A stretch of DNA of 64,000 bases from an uncultured Blautia sp. GTDB lineage: Bacteria; Bacillota; Clostridia; Lachnospirales; Lachnospiraceae. Shown piece by piece: positions 41,777 through 51,158 of this stretch; within the stretch, counting starts at the first letter, position 1, and every line of letters begins with the position of its first letter. A program made the translations under genes and the position numbers. The notes beneath the pieces were generated by a model that was not told the origin of the DNA, made no database searches, and was given only the letters and a program-made list of their open reading frames with translations. The DNA lies in the NCBI GenBank assembly GCA_900540785.1, contig UQHF01000004.1, positions 65,106-129,105 on the forward strand, in the 5' to 3' direction.

Positions 41777-43300
41777 CTACAGCCACCTTTCAATGCCCGC
41801 ACGTTTTCTCTCGATCATTTCTTCAATCCTTGCAATGTAATTTGTGACGTCTTTTACATTTTCCACACGTTCAATTCTTCTTCCGCCGTCAAAAACAAGC
41901 TTGGAAGAACCGCCTGCTCCCAGCGCGATAATGGGCTGTTTTTCTTCCATGATAAGAATATTATAGATACCCGCTTTCTCTGCCTTTGCATAACCTACAT
42001 TCTCAAAATTACCCTTCATATTTTTCTGTCTGTACAGGTAATAAGGGCTCATTTCCATTTCGCGGGCAGTTTCCATCGTCAGGTTCATAATTTCCTGATT
42101 ATTTTCAAACGTCATTTCCTGGTATTTATCTTTGAACATATTAAGTCTTGCTGCACGTTTTACAGCAAGGGAATGCACAGTCAGACTGTCCGGTGCCAAA
42201 GCTCTCACCTTGTCCAGTGTATTTTGCACTTTGGAAATGTCTTCTCCCGGAAGTCCCACGATCAGATCCATATTGATATTATCGAATCCCAGCTCCCGCG
42301 CCAGAAGAAAGGCTTTTTCCGTCTCTTCCACTGTATGGCGTCTTCCGATAATATCCAGGGTTTCCTGATTCATTGTCTGAGGATTTACAGAAATTCTTGT
42401 GACAGGAAATTTCCGGATTGCCTGAAGCTTTTCTTTTGTAATGCTGTCAGGCCGTCCCGCTTCTATAGTAAATTCCACAATACCGTCAAATCCAAAGCTT
42501 TCCTCCACCTGATGAAGCACTCTTCTAAGCTGCTCCGGCTCCAGTGTTGTTGGCGTTCCCCCGCCAATATAAATAGTATCCAGCTTTCTTCCCTTCATCA
42601 TGGGAGCTGTCTCCCGGATTTCTCGGCAGAGAGCATCCACATATGCGTCTACCCTGTCCTTCCATACTTTTAACGGATAGGAACTGAAGGAGCAGTAAAG
42701 GCAGATACTTGGACAGAAAGGCACGCCAATATAAAGGCTGTACCCTTTTTCATAATCAATTTTTTTAAGAATATCCCGTTCTCTGTTTGCGATTGCAACA
42801 GCAAGCGCCGTTTTTTCCGGACTTACAAGATACCGCTCCCGCATTTCCTGTGCAGTCTCAGAATTTTTCATTCCGGATTCTATCATAGCCATTGCAAGCT
42901 TTACCGGACGAATCCCCGTTAAATTTCCCCAGGGCAGAGTTCTCCCTGTAAGTTTTACAAGAAGCTTGTAAAGACCGTATTTTATAATATCTTTATTTTC
43001 TTTTCGAAGTGTGCGGGCATCTTCTTCTGATTCGCAGAAAACAGGGGCATCTTCTTCCTGACTGCAGGAGTGCCCCTTTATTTTCTGTGCGCTTGTTATG
43101 CCATTATGACCTTCCCCTTTGTATCTTAAAACAAAGCTTCCGTCTTCCTCTGACACAGTAAAGGAAAGGTCGTATTCTTCCGGTCCGGCTTCTTCTTCGT
43201 AGATGGTATGTATTTCACTTTCCGGATAAAACGCCCGTATCAGTTCATATACATCATGTTCAAATTCTCTGTCTAAAAATAAAATCCTGATTTTATACAA
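41777..43300 (-). CDS. hemZ: Radical-SAM coproporphyrinogen dehydrogenase-like protein (HemZ-type)
   Basis: The ~507-residue radical-SAM protein has the cluster motif CPSICLYCSF (CxxxCxxC), the SAM-binding GGGTPTTL and a C-terminal HemN-type domain. In clostridia this family is named HemZ, but activity on coproporphyrinogen has been questioned for many HemN-like relatives. The frame opens at ATG 43342 inside the upstream gene. AAGAGGT followed at 8-9 bases by TTG (43300) makes the TTG the better start. Confidence 0.85.
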   Translation of the reverse strand: MYKIRILFLDREFEHDVYELIRAFYPESEIHTIYEEEAGPEEYDLSFTVSEEDGSFVLRYKGEGHNGITSAQKIKGHSCSQEEDAPVFCESEEDARTLRKENKDIIKYGLYKLLVKLTGRTLPWGNLTGIRPVKLAMAMIESGMKNSETAQEMRERYLVSPEKTALAVAIANRERDILKKIDYEKGYSLYIGVPFCPSICLYCSFSSYPLKVWKDRVDAYVDALCREIRETAPMMKGRKLDTIYIGGGTPTTLEPEQLRRVLHQVEESFGFDGIVEFTIEAGRPDSITKEKLQAIRKFPVTRISVNPQTMNQETLDIIGRRHTVEETEKAFLLARELGFDNINMDLIVGLPGEDISKVQNTLDKVRALAPDSLTVHSLAVKRAARLNMFKDKYQEMTFENNQEIMNLTMETAREMEMSPYYLYRQKNMKGNFENVGYAKAEKAGIYNILIMEEKQPIIALGAGGSSKLVFDGGRRIERVENVKDVTNYIARIEEMIERKRAGIERWL

Positions 43301-43925
43301 ATGGATTGTACCTCTTTTCATATCCAATAGTTGTGGATGCATCGTGTCCCGGATAAACTTCTGTTTCCTCCGGAAGAGAATCTACCAGCTTATGGAGACT
43401 TCTCACAATTTCTCCCATGCTTCCTCCCGGCAGGTCGGTTCTTCCCACAGAACCGTAAAACAGAGTATCTCCGCTGAACAGAAGATTTTCTTCTTCTATA
43501 TAATAACAGCAGCTTCCCTCTGTATGTCCCGGCGTATGGATCACCTGAACTGAAAATCCTGCCGCCTCAAATACCTGCAGATCCGAAAGAAGCGTATCCG
43601 CTTCTATGGAGCAGGAAATCCTTCCGCAGTTTCCGGACAGGTTAAGGGAAGTGTCAAGAAGCATTTTCGCCTCTTCTCTCTGTGCATAAACAGGAATCTG
43701 ATATTTTCGCCTCACGTCCTCCACTGCCTGAATGTGGTCAAAATGACCGTGTGTCAGAAGAATTGCCTTTGGCGTTCCGGAAATTTCATTTACTTTTTCA
43801 AAAATTTTTTCCGCTTCATCTGCAGGGTCAACGATCAGTACTTCGCCTGTGTCTTTGTTTTTCAGGAAATAACAGTTTGTATATACACTTCCAAGGATAC
43901 TTTTATAAAGCTCTGCTTTTTTCAT
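43293..43925 (-). CDS. Metallo-beta-lactamase-fold hydrolase (glyoxalase II-like)
   Basis: The 210-residue protein has the metal-binding THGHFDHIQA motif, a second histidine in HTPGHTEGSCCY, the aspartate in FSGDTLFYGSVG and the last histidine in YPGHDAST. This set fits glyoxalase-II/YcbL-type hydrolases, which cleave thioesters such as S-lactoylglutathione or related substrates. It is 11 bp after relA and overlaps the hemZ start. Confidence 0.88.
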   Translation of the reverse strand: MKKAELYKSILGSVYTNCYFLKNKDTGEVLIVDPADEAEKIFEKVNEISGTPKAILLTHGHFDHIQAVEDVRRKYQIPVYAQREEAKMLLDTSLNLSGNCGRISCSIEADTLLSDLQVFEAAGFSVQVIHTPGHTEGSCCYYIEEENLLFSGDTLFYGSVGRTDLPGGSMGEIVRSLHKLVDSLPEETEVYPGHDASTTIGYEKRYNPFV

Positions 43926-43936
43926 CTTCTTCCTCC

Positions 43937-46261
43937 TCAGCCTGTTGTACGTTCCACATCAAGAACGCTGTCTATCTGGCGGATTTTTTCAATCAGAGTA
44001 TTTAACTCTTCCTTACATTTTACGTTAAAACTCATGGAAATAGTAGCTTTCTCCTGCTTGCTGGTACGGCTGCTCATTCCGCGAACATCTATTTTTCTCT
44101 CTGTAAAAATTTTGGAAAGATCTACAAGAAGGCCGGTTCTGTTATTTGCGTAAATCTGAATCTCTGCCATATAAGTTTCTGAATTGGCTGATTCCGGAGC
44201 CTGCCACTCTGCCTCAATAAGACGGCTTCTGTCAAGTTCCGACATATTCAGAACATTGACACAATCTGTCCTGTGAATAGTGATTCCTCTTCCCCTTGTG
44301 ACAAATCCCACGATTTCATCACCCGGTATGGGGCTGCAGCATTTTGAAAAACGAACAGCAACATCATGAATGCCTCTTACAATAATGCCACCTTTATTTT
44401 TTGTAATGTGAAGCTTTTCCTGATTTTCTGTGGCAGCCTCAAGTACCTGTTCATCTGTAAGATTCTTTTTATTTTCCTTATCATAGGCTTCTACCAGCTT
44501 ATTAAAGACCTGTCCTTCTTTTAAACCACCGTGACCGATTGCTGCCAGAACAGAATCCCAGTCACGGAAGCCATATTTGCGCATCACAGCTTCCTGATAT
44601 GGCGCTTTTGTGTAAAGAGTAATTTTAAAGCCTTTGTTTTTCGCGTACTGAGCAAGCATTTCCTTACCCTTTAAAATATTATCTTCTTTCAGTTCTTTTT
44701 TAAACCACTGATTGATCTTATTTTTTGCCTGTGTACTCTTTACAATTTTCAGCCAGTCACGGCTTGGTCCCTGAGAATTTTGAGAAGTGATGATCTCAAT
44801 GCGGTCCCCGTTTTTAATCTGGTATTCAATAGGTACAAGCTTTCCGTTTACTCTGGCTCCCACCATCTTATTTCCCACCGCACTGTGCACACTGTAGGCA
44901 AAGTCAATAGGAGTAGAACCTGTTGGAAGATTCTTGACATCTCCCTGAGGCGTAAAACAATATACATTGTCTGCAAACAGATTCAGGTCATTTTTCAGAA
45001 GGCTCATAAATTCCCGGTTGTCAGACATATCTCTCTGCCATTCCAGAATCTGGCGAAGCCAGTTTAACTTTTCTTCCTCACTCTTTTTCACCGGAACTTT
45101 TCCGTCTGAGGATTCTTTATACTTCCAGTGCGCCGCGATTCCGTATTCTGCTGTTCTGTGCATCTCAAAGGTACGGATCTGGATTTCAAAGGGCTGACCG
45201 TTTGGTCCGATCAAGGTTGTATGAAGAGACTGATACATATTCGGCTTCGGCATTGCAATGTAATCTTTGAAGCGTCCCGGAATGGGCTTATACATTTCAT
45301 GGATCACACCAAGCGCTGCATAACAGTCTTTTACTGTATCTACAAGAATGCGCACAGCAAATAAATCGTAAATCTGGTCAATGGTCTTATCCTGATTTAC
45401 CATCTTTTTATAGATGCTGAAAAAATGCTTGACGCGCCCGTCTACCTGGGCTTTGATATTGGCATCTTCCATATGCTTTTTGACCTGCTGCACAATTTTT
45501 CCCACAAACTCTTCTCTTACGCTCTTTCGAAGCGCTACCTTTTCTACAAGATCATAATACGCATCCGGCTTCAGGTATTTAAGAGAAAGGTCATCAAGCT
45601 CCACCTTAACCTTGGAAATACCGAGGCGCATGGCAATGGGTGCGTAAATGTCCATTGTTTCCCTTGCTATTTCCAACTGTTTTTCTCGGCGCATATACTG
45701 AAGAGTACGCATATTGTGAAGACGGTCTGCCAATTTGAGCAGAATAACTCTGATGTCCTTTGCCATTGCAAGAAACATTTTTCTTAAGTTTTCTGCCTGA
45801 ACCTCCACCTTATCTGCAGCATAGGACAACTGTCCCAGCTTTGTGACACCGTCCACAAGAAGCGCCACCTCAGAGCCAAATTCCTTTTCCACTTCCTCAT
45901 ACGTCATCCAGGTATCTTCCACGGCATCGTGAAGAAGCCCTGCCACGATCGTCTCCTTGTCAAGCTCCAGGTCTGCAAGGATGATCGCCACGCAAAGAGG
46001 ATGGATAATATACGGTTCTCCTGATTTTCGCTTCTGATCCTTATGTGCCTCACTTGCAACTGCATACGCCTTCTCGATCATGGAAATATCCGCAGAAGGA
46101 TGGTATTTCCGCACACTGGTGATCAGTTCTTTATAAAGCACCTCCGGACTTGTAAAATCACTCATAGACTTCACTGCCGCATCTGCTTTTTTTACAGATT
46201 CCAGTTTTTCTTTTTCTATCTGTACGGTATTCTCTTCTTTTCCGTTTATAATCTCTGCCAT
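43937..46261 (-). CDS. relA: Bifunctional (p)ppGpp synthetase/hydrolase
   Basis: The 774-residue Rel enzyme makes and degrades the stringent-response alarmones. It has an intact HD hydrolase domain (AGLLHDAVEDTWMTYEEVE), the synthetase domain (GRFKDYIAMPKPNMYQSLHT), a TGS domain (VYCFTPQGDVKNLPTGSTPI) and a C-terminal ACT domain. Preservation of both catalytic halves argues for a bifunctional Rel. A GTG at 46270 is possible, but the ATG at 46261 with AGGTG upstream is preferred. Confidence 0.95.
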   Translation of the reverse strand: MAEIINGKEENTVQIEKEKLESVKKADAAVKSMSDFTSPEVLYKELITSVRKYHPSADISMIEKAYAVASEAHKDQKRKSGEPYIIHPLCVAIILADLELDKETIVAGLLHDAVEDTWMTYEEVEKEFGSEVALLVDGVTKLGQLSYAADKVEVQAENLRKMFLAMAKDIRVILLKLADRLHNMRTLQYMRREKQLEIARETMDIYAPIAMRLGISKVKVELDDLSLKYLKPDAYYDLVEKVALRKSVREEFVGKIVQQVKKHMEDANIKAQVDGRVKHFFSIYKKMVNQDKTIDQIYDLFAVRILVDTVKDCYAALGVIHEMYKPIPGRFKDYIAMPKPNMYQSLHTTLIGPNGQPFEIQIRTFEMHRTAEYGIAAHWKYKESSDGKVPVKKSEEEKLNWLRQILEWQRDMSDNREFMSLLKNDLNLFADNVYCFTPQGDVKNLPTGSTPIDFAYSVHSAVGNKMVGARVNGKLVPIEYQIKNGDRIEIITSQNSQGPSRDWLKIVKSTQAKNKINQWFKKELKEDNILKGKEMLAQYAKNKGFKITLYTKAPYQEAVMRKYGFRDWDSVLAAIGHGGLKEGQVFNKLVEAYDKENKKNLTDEQVLEAATENQEKLHITKNKGGIIVRGIHDVAVRFSKCCSPIPGDEIVGFVTRGRGITIHRTDCVNVLNMSELDRSRLIEAEWQAPESANSETYMAEIQIYANNRTGLLVDLSKIFTERKIDVRGMSSRTSKQEKATISMSFNVKCKEELNTLIEKIRQIDSVLDVERTTG

Positions 46262-46295
46262 CAATTTCACCTGCCTGTCTACAATACAATAGGTT

Positions 46296-46820
46296 TTACT
46301 TTCCTTCGTAGCAGATTACAGACGCTACATCATAATCTTTCAGCTTTTCTCTTCCCTTCAGACCGGCAAGCTCCATAAGGAATACTACCTTGACAACCTC
46401 GCCGCCAAGCTCCTCGATCATATGGATCGCAGCTTCAATGGTTCCGCCTGTTGCGATCAGATCGTCCACAACTGCGACCTTCTGCCCCGGTTTAATGGAG
46501 TCTTTATGCATCTCGATGGTTGCGCTTCCATATTCCAGATCATAGCTTTCTGATATGGTTTCACAGGGAAGTTTTCCCTTTTTGCGCACCGGTACAAATG
46601 GTTTATGAAGATTATAGGCAATGGGAACTCCAAAAATAAAGCCTCTTGATTCTGTACCTACAATCACATCTACATCTGTATCTTTCAGGCATTCCTGCAT
46701 AGAATCAATGGCAAGCTTCAATCCATCTGCATCCTGTAAAATACTTGTTACATCACGAAAAATAATCCCCGGTTCCGGGAAATCCGGTATACTTCTTACA
46801 TACTCTTCAAGTCTTTTCAT
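46296..46820 (-). CDS. apt: Adenine phosphoribosyltransferase
   Basis: The 174-residue salvage enzyme converts adenine and PRPP to AMP. It has the PRPP-binding loop VAVVDDLIATGGT and the N-terminal IPDFPEPGIIFRDVTSI typical of Apt. The ATG at 46820 follows GGAGG at 9 bases; the longer open frame to 46910 crosses the promoter. Its own promoter lies at 46858-46886, so apt probably starts the apt-relA-MBL-hemZ-HD-GYP-hisS-aspS-pgsA-cls transcript. Confidence 0.95.
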   Translation of the reverse strand: MKRLEEYVRSIPDFPEPGIIFRDVTSILQDADGLKLAIDSMQECLKDTDVDVIVGTESRGFIFGVPIAYNLHKPFVPVRKKGKLPCETISESYDLEYGSATIEMHKDSIKPGQKVAVVDDLIATGGTIEAAIHMIEELGGEVVKVVFLMELAGLKGREKLKDYDVASVICYEGK

Positions 46821-46857
46821 TTTCCCATTCCTCCACTTTATCTCATAAATATTTTTT

Positions 46858-46886
46858 AGTATATCACTTTTCCATGCGGGAATCAA
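46858..46886 (-). promoter_or_regulatory. Promoter of the apt-relA operon
   Basis: TTGATT (46881-46886, minus strand), 17 bp, TATACT (46858-46863), ~38 bp before the apt ATG. Confidence 0.8.
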
Positions 46887-46933
46887 TCTAAAACCCGACA
46901 GAATCCGCATAAATGCGCCCGTCTTCGAGTTTT

Positions 46934-48646
46934 TCAGCGATACTCCTGAATAATCACCTGCAGATTTTCTCTTCCCTGATACCGGTTGATCTCCGGATAA
47001 TAGGTGATCATAATCGTTTCTTTTTCGGAAATATACTGAGAAAAACGCTCTGCTTCCCCAAAATAGATTCCGTCGATTGCTGTACCATTCCCGTCCATAA
47101 GCTGCATTTTTGCCACATTTCGATTTTTCCCAAAAATTCTTAAATTTAAAACCCGCAGATCCTTCTGGGCAAAAACCGGCTTTGTATTTCCTTTTCCAAA
47201 CGGCTCAAGAAGAGAAATCTCCTGTACCAGTTCTTTTGTGATATAAGATACCGGCATAGGTACGTCAATCACTACTTTTGGAATCAGGTCTTCCTCTGTA
47301 AGCATACAGTTTTCATTCAATCTCTTTCGAAATGTCTCTATGTTTTCTTCTTTTATAGAAAGTCCTGCCGCCATTGGGTGGCCTCCGAACTGCTCCATAA
47401 GATCTGCACATTTTACGAGCTCTTCATACATGGAATATCCCTCTATGGACCTTCCACTGCCTTTTACACAGGCTTCTCCTTTTGTGAGAACAAACGAAGG
47501 CTTATGATACTTTTCCCGTATTCTTCCCGCAATGATTCCGGCAAGACTCTCATGGCAGTCCGGAAGATAAACTACAAGAACACTGTCGTTTTTGAGAGAC
47601 GTATGTTCCACCTGAAAGATTGCTTCCTCTTTTCCCTTTTCTGTCAGAGCTTTTCTGCTGTCGTTTAAGGCTTTTAAATCTCCTGCCAGTTTCGCTGCCT
47701 CATCTCTGTTTTTTGCGTTTAAAAGCGCAAGAGAACGGGCTGCTGTGTCAAGACGGCCGCTCGCATTGATACATGGACCCAGCACAAAACCAATATGATA
47801 CGCTGTAATTTTACCATCTTCCAGTCCGTTTGCGCGGATCAGCTCCCGAAGTCCCACGTTTTTTGTATCGGCAATGCGGCGAAGCCCCTCTTTTACAAGA
47901 ATCCTGTTTTCTCCCTGAAGCTCCATCACGTCTCCTACAGTCGCTATTGCCGCAAACTCAAGAAGTTCCTCTGCCGTTTCCTTTGGAAAAGAAAAACTTT
48001 CGTAAAGGGCGCAGGCAAACTTAAATGCCACCACAGCACCACAGAGATTTTTGTTAGGGTAAGGGCAATCCGGCTGTTTTGGGTTGATCACCGCATCTGC
48101 CGGAGGAATCAGATACTTTCTCCCTTCTTCCGTTTCTTTATAGGGAATCTCATGATGATCGGTAACGATCACGGTCATTCCCGCCTCTTTTGCCATTGTA
48201 ATCTCTTCTGATGCCGCAATTCCGTTGTCACAGGTTACAATCGTATCCACCCCATCTTCCAGAGCTTTTTTTATAAGATGCTCATGGATCCCATAACCGT
48301 CTGCCACCCGGTCCGGAATATAGGTATCTGCCTGCGCACCGATTTTCTGAAAACAGTGGATCAGAATATACGTAGAAGTCACGCCGTCAATGTCATAATC
48401 TCCAATGATACGGATTTTCTTCTTCTGCCTCACTTTTTCCTTTACAATCTCCACTGATTTTTTCATATCTTTTAAAAGCCAGGGAGAAGGAATCTCGTCC
48501 GTTGTTCCAAAAAGATACTGCCGTACTGCCTCGTCTCCGACTACATCTCTGTTTCGGATCAGTCTTGCAATGACCGGGTCTATTCCAAAGGTTCTCCCGA
48601 TTTCCTGAAAATCTGCGCCCTTTGCTGTTACTACCCATTTTTCCAT
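46934..48646 (-). CDS. recJ: Single-stranded-DNA-specific exonuclease RecJ
   Basis: The 570-residue 5'-3' exonuclease has the DHH phosphoesterase motifs (IGDYDIDGVTSTYI, VTDHHEIP) and the DHHA1 domain with GGHPMAAGLSI, then an OB-fold. It acts in recombination and mismatch repair. Length is normal. It starts 67 bp after secDF, across a hairpin, and ends 47 bp before the apt promoter. Confidence 0.94.
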   Translation of the reverse strand: MEKWVVTAKGADFQEIGRTFGIDPVIARLIRNRDVVGDEAVRQYLFGTTDEIPSPWLLKDMKKSVEIVKEKVRQKKKIRIIGDYDIDGVTSTYILIHCFQKIGAQADTYIPDRVADGYGIHEHLIKKALEDGVDTIVTCDNGIAASEEITMAKEAGMTVIVTDHHEIPYKETEEGRKYLIPPADAVINPKQPDCPYPNKNLCGAVVAFKFACALYESFSFPKETAEELLEFAAIATVGDVMELQGENRILVKEGLRRIADTKNVGLRELIRANGLEDGKITAYHIGFVLGPCINASGRLDTAARSLALLNAKNRDEAAKLAGDLKALNDSRKALTEKGKEEAIFQVEHTSLKNDSVLVVYLPDCHESLAGIIAGRIREKYHKPSFVLTKGEACVKGSGRSIEGYSMYEELVKCADLMEQFGGHPMAAGLSIKEENIETFRKRLNENCMLTEEDLIPKVVIDVPMPVSYITKELVQEISLLEPFGKGNTKPVFAQKDLRVLNLRIFGKNRNVAKMQLMDGNGTAIDGIYFGEAERFSQYISEKETIMITYYPEINRYQGRENLQVIIQEYR

Positions 48647-48670
48647 TTTGTTTCTCCTTGCTACAAAGAT

Positions 48671-48707
48671 AAATATCCCAGGCAGGAGCTACCTGTCCGG
48701 GATATTT
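48671..48707 (-). terminator. Hairpin between secDF and recJ
   Basis: AAATATCCC (48671-48679) pairs with GGGATATTT (48699-48707) with further inner pairs. On the minus strand only a weak T tract follows, so it may be a leaky terminator or an RNA-processing structure. Confidence 0.5.
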
Positions 48708-48713
48708 GTTTTT

Positions 48714-51134
48714 TTATTTTGTTTCATTTTCTTTCTCAGAGGCTGCTTTTTCTGCTGCTTCCTGAGCTGCAAGACGCTCTGCTACTCTCTTGCGGTTTTT
48801 CTTTTTCGGCTGTGTTTCTTTGGAAGAAACGCTCTGACTCTGAACAGAAGATTTCTGCGCATTCACTTTTTTCTCAGCCTGGTTATTTGCAGAAATTGCT
48901 TTTACCGGTTTTGCTCCTCCGGAAAGCCGTTTCTTCATAACAAGCCACAGTGCGCCTGTAATACATACAGAAGAGTACGCACCACAGATAATACCTACCA
49001 TAAGAGGTGCTGCAAACTCACGGATAGAAGAAACACCCATGATGTAAAGAACAGCAACCATTACAAAAGTAGTAAAAGATGTATAAATACTTCTTGTAAG
49101 TGTCTGTGTAATACTTGCATTTACCACTTCCTCGAGATTTTCTGTACGTTTGCTGCCGTGGAGATTTTCACGGATACGGTCGAAAATAACGATTGTGGCA
49201 TTAATGGAGTAACCTACGATCGTCAGCATACATGCAATAAAGGTATTTCCCACAGATACTCTTGCAATGGCGTAGAATGCCAGCACAACGAGAACGTCGT
49301 GAAGAAGCGCCAGAACTGCACTGCTTGCAAAGCGAATGTCTTTAAAGCGCAGCCAGATGTAAAGAAGCATACATACAGTTGCCACAAGAACTGCCACGAT
49401 CGCGTCCTGACGCATTTCTTTACTTACAGTCGCAGAAATATTTTCTGCCTGGATCATTTTTTCATCTACATCAAATTCCTTAACAAGTGCCTTGTTCAGT
49501 TTTTCACGCTCATCAAGAGAAAGCGTTCTTGTTTTAATAATAACCTGATTGGTTCCCACAACCTTTGTAGGCTGTACGTTCTTATCGCCTGTTACTTTTT
49601 CTACAAGAGGTGTTACCTTGGAGTCAATTTCCTTAATGTCCATATCTTCGTTGAAGGTAACATTTGTAGCTGTACCGCCTGAGAATTCAAGGCTGTAGTT
49701 TAAAGCTTTTCCTTCACTCTGGCTGTGGAACAGCATAAATGCAGGTCCACAGAGGATAAGTACAAGAGAAAGGACAAAGAATACTTTTCTTTTTCCTACA
49801 AAGTCGATGGCTTTTCTCTCTTTTGCGCTTCCGTAGAATTTCGGATCACGGATTCCTACTGCATAAAGTGCGTTTACGATCAGTCTTGAAATCACAAGGG
49901 CTGTAAACATAGAAATCACAATACCAAGAGCCAGCGTATATGCAAAGCCTTTTACTGTACCGGAACCAAGCCACATCAATACAAAAGCCGCAATCAGGGT
50001 CGTGATATTGCCGTCGAAAATTGCAGAAAATGCTTTGCTGAAACCACTCTTAATTGAATTTCTCACAGACACTCCTGCTGCAATTTCTTCCTGTATACGC
50101 GCATAAATAATAACATTTGCATCTACTGCCATACCAATACCCAGGATAATACCGGCAATACCCGGAAGTGTCAGGGTAATATCAAAAGCATTTAAGGTGA
50201 TCAGGATCATAGCTGTATAAAGAACAAGTGCAATTCCTGCCACAAGACCAGGAATGCGATATACAAGGATCATAAACAGGATCACGATCACAAGACCGAT
50301 CGCTGCTGCCTTCACACTTGTCTCAATAGCTTCTTCTCCAAGCTGTGCTGCCACAACACTGGAGCGTACTTCCTCAAGCTCAAGGCTTAAAGAACCGATT
50401 CGAATATAAGAAGCCAGCTCCTGTGCTTCCTCAAGGCTTCCCATACCGTCAATCTGTGCGCTTCCGCCTGTAATTGCTTCAGATACGTTCGGCGCACTTA
50501 AAATACCATTGTCATATACGATAGCAATCTGTTTTCCTACATTTGCCTCTGTTGCTTCTGCAAATTTTTTCTTTCCCTCTTTTGTGAGAGTCAGACTTAC
50601 TACATACTGTTTTGCATTTGTCGTCTGATCCTGGATCGCGCCGCCTTCAGCCTCCGCTATATCTGTACCTTCCAGTACAACAGAACCGGCTTCTCGGATC
50701 TGGTCGATGGTTCTTGAAAGCTCATATCCATTTTCTCCATATGTGAAGTTTTCATTTCCGTCTTTGTCTGTCTGCTCCACAAAACAGAGAGAACCTGGTT
50801 TTCCCAGCTCTTCCAGAATGGCGTTTGCATCTGTCACACCTGGAATTTCCACATTGATACGGTTTCCGCCTTCCTGATAAGCCTGAGCTTCTGTGCTGTA
50901 CTGTTCCACACGCTTCTGCAGCTTATATGTAGTATCTGCCATATCTTCGCTGCTTGGATTTTCTTCTTTTGCCTCATAGGTAATGCTGACGCCACCTGAA
51001 AGGTCAAGACCGGTTTTGATATTTTTTGCCGCACCGGTTCCTGTTGGTCCGAATCCCACTGCTGCTGTAAAACACAGTAAGCCTGTCAGCAGAACAGTGA
51101 AGATCAGGACAAGGACTCCTCTGTTTTTCTTCAT
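48714..51134 (-). CDS. secDF: Fused protein translocase subunit SecDF
   Basis: The 806-residue protein joins SecD and SecF, which use the proton-motive force to help complete Sec export. Visible are the SecD start (IKTGLDLSGGVSITYEA), the P1 domain, GMAVDANVIIYARI in the SecD membrane half, then the SecF half beginning near FVGKRKVFFVLSLVL with GYSINATIVIFDRIREN. The last ~80 residues are an added Lys/Gln/Ser/Glu-rich cytoplasmic tail. It follows the SCIFF maturase by 24 bp, the usual clostridial order. Confidence 0.95.
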   Translation of the reverse strand: MKKNRGVLVLIFTVLLTGLLCFTAAVGFGPTGTGAAKNIKTGLDLSGGVSITYEAKEENPSSEDMADTTYKLQKRVEQYSTEAQAYQEGGNRINVEIPGVTDANAILEELGKPGSLCFVEQTDKDGNENFTYGENGYELSRTIDQIREAGSVVLEGTDIAEAEGGAIQDQTTNAKQYVVSLTLTKEGKKKFAEATEANVGKQIAIVYDNGILSAPNVSEAITGGSAQIDGMGSLEEAQELASYIRIGSLSLELEEVRSSVVAAQLGEEAIETSVKAAAIGLVIVILFMILVYRIPGLVAGIALVLYTAMILITLNAFDITLTLPGIAGIILGIGMAVDANVIIYARIQEEIAAGVSVRNSIKSGFSKAFSAIFDGNITTLIAAFVLMWLGSGTVKGFAYTLALGIVISMFTALVISRLIVNALYAVGIRDPKFYGSAKERKAIDFVGKRKVFFVLSLVLILCGPAFMLFHSQSEGKALNYSLEFSGGTATNVTFNEDMDIKEIDSKVTPLVEKVTGDKNVQPTKVVGTNQVIIKTRTLSLDEREKLNKALVKEFDVDEKMIQAENISATVSKEMRQDAIVAVLVATVCMLLYIWLRFKDIRFASSAVLALLHDVLVVLAFYAIARVSVGNTFIACMLTIVGYSINATIVIFDRIRENLHGSKRTENLEEVVNASITQTLTRSIYTSFTTFVMVAVLYIMGVSSIREFAAPLMVGIICGAYSSVCITGALWLVMKKRLSGGAKPVKAISANNQAEKKVNAQKSSVQSQSVSSKETQPKKKNRKRVAERLAAQEAAEKAASEKENETK

Positions 51135-51158
51135 TGTTTTTCCCTTCTTTACTTCTTT

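Noticed and set aside
41753..42673. Plus-strand open frame of 306 codons
   Set aside because: It is antisense to the radical-SAM gene and has no family features or ribosome site.
48648..49682. Plus-strand open frame of 344 codons
   Set aside because: It is antisense to the SecF half of secDF, with a Cys/Asn/His-rich composition typical of shadows.
36141..51134. T-box leaders before argS, hisS or aspS
   Set aside because: hisS and aspS begin within 25 bp of or inside the preceding genes, and argS follows the DegV gene by 39 bp; there is no room for a T-box.
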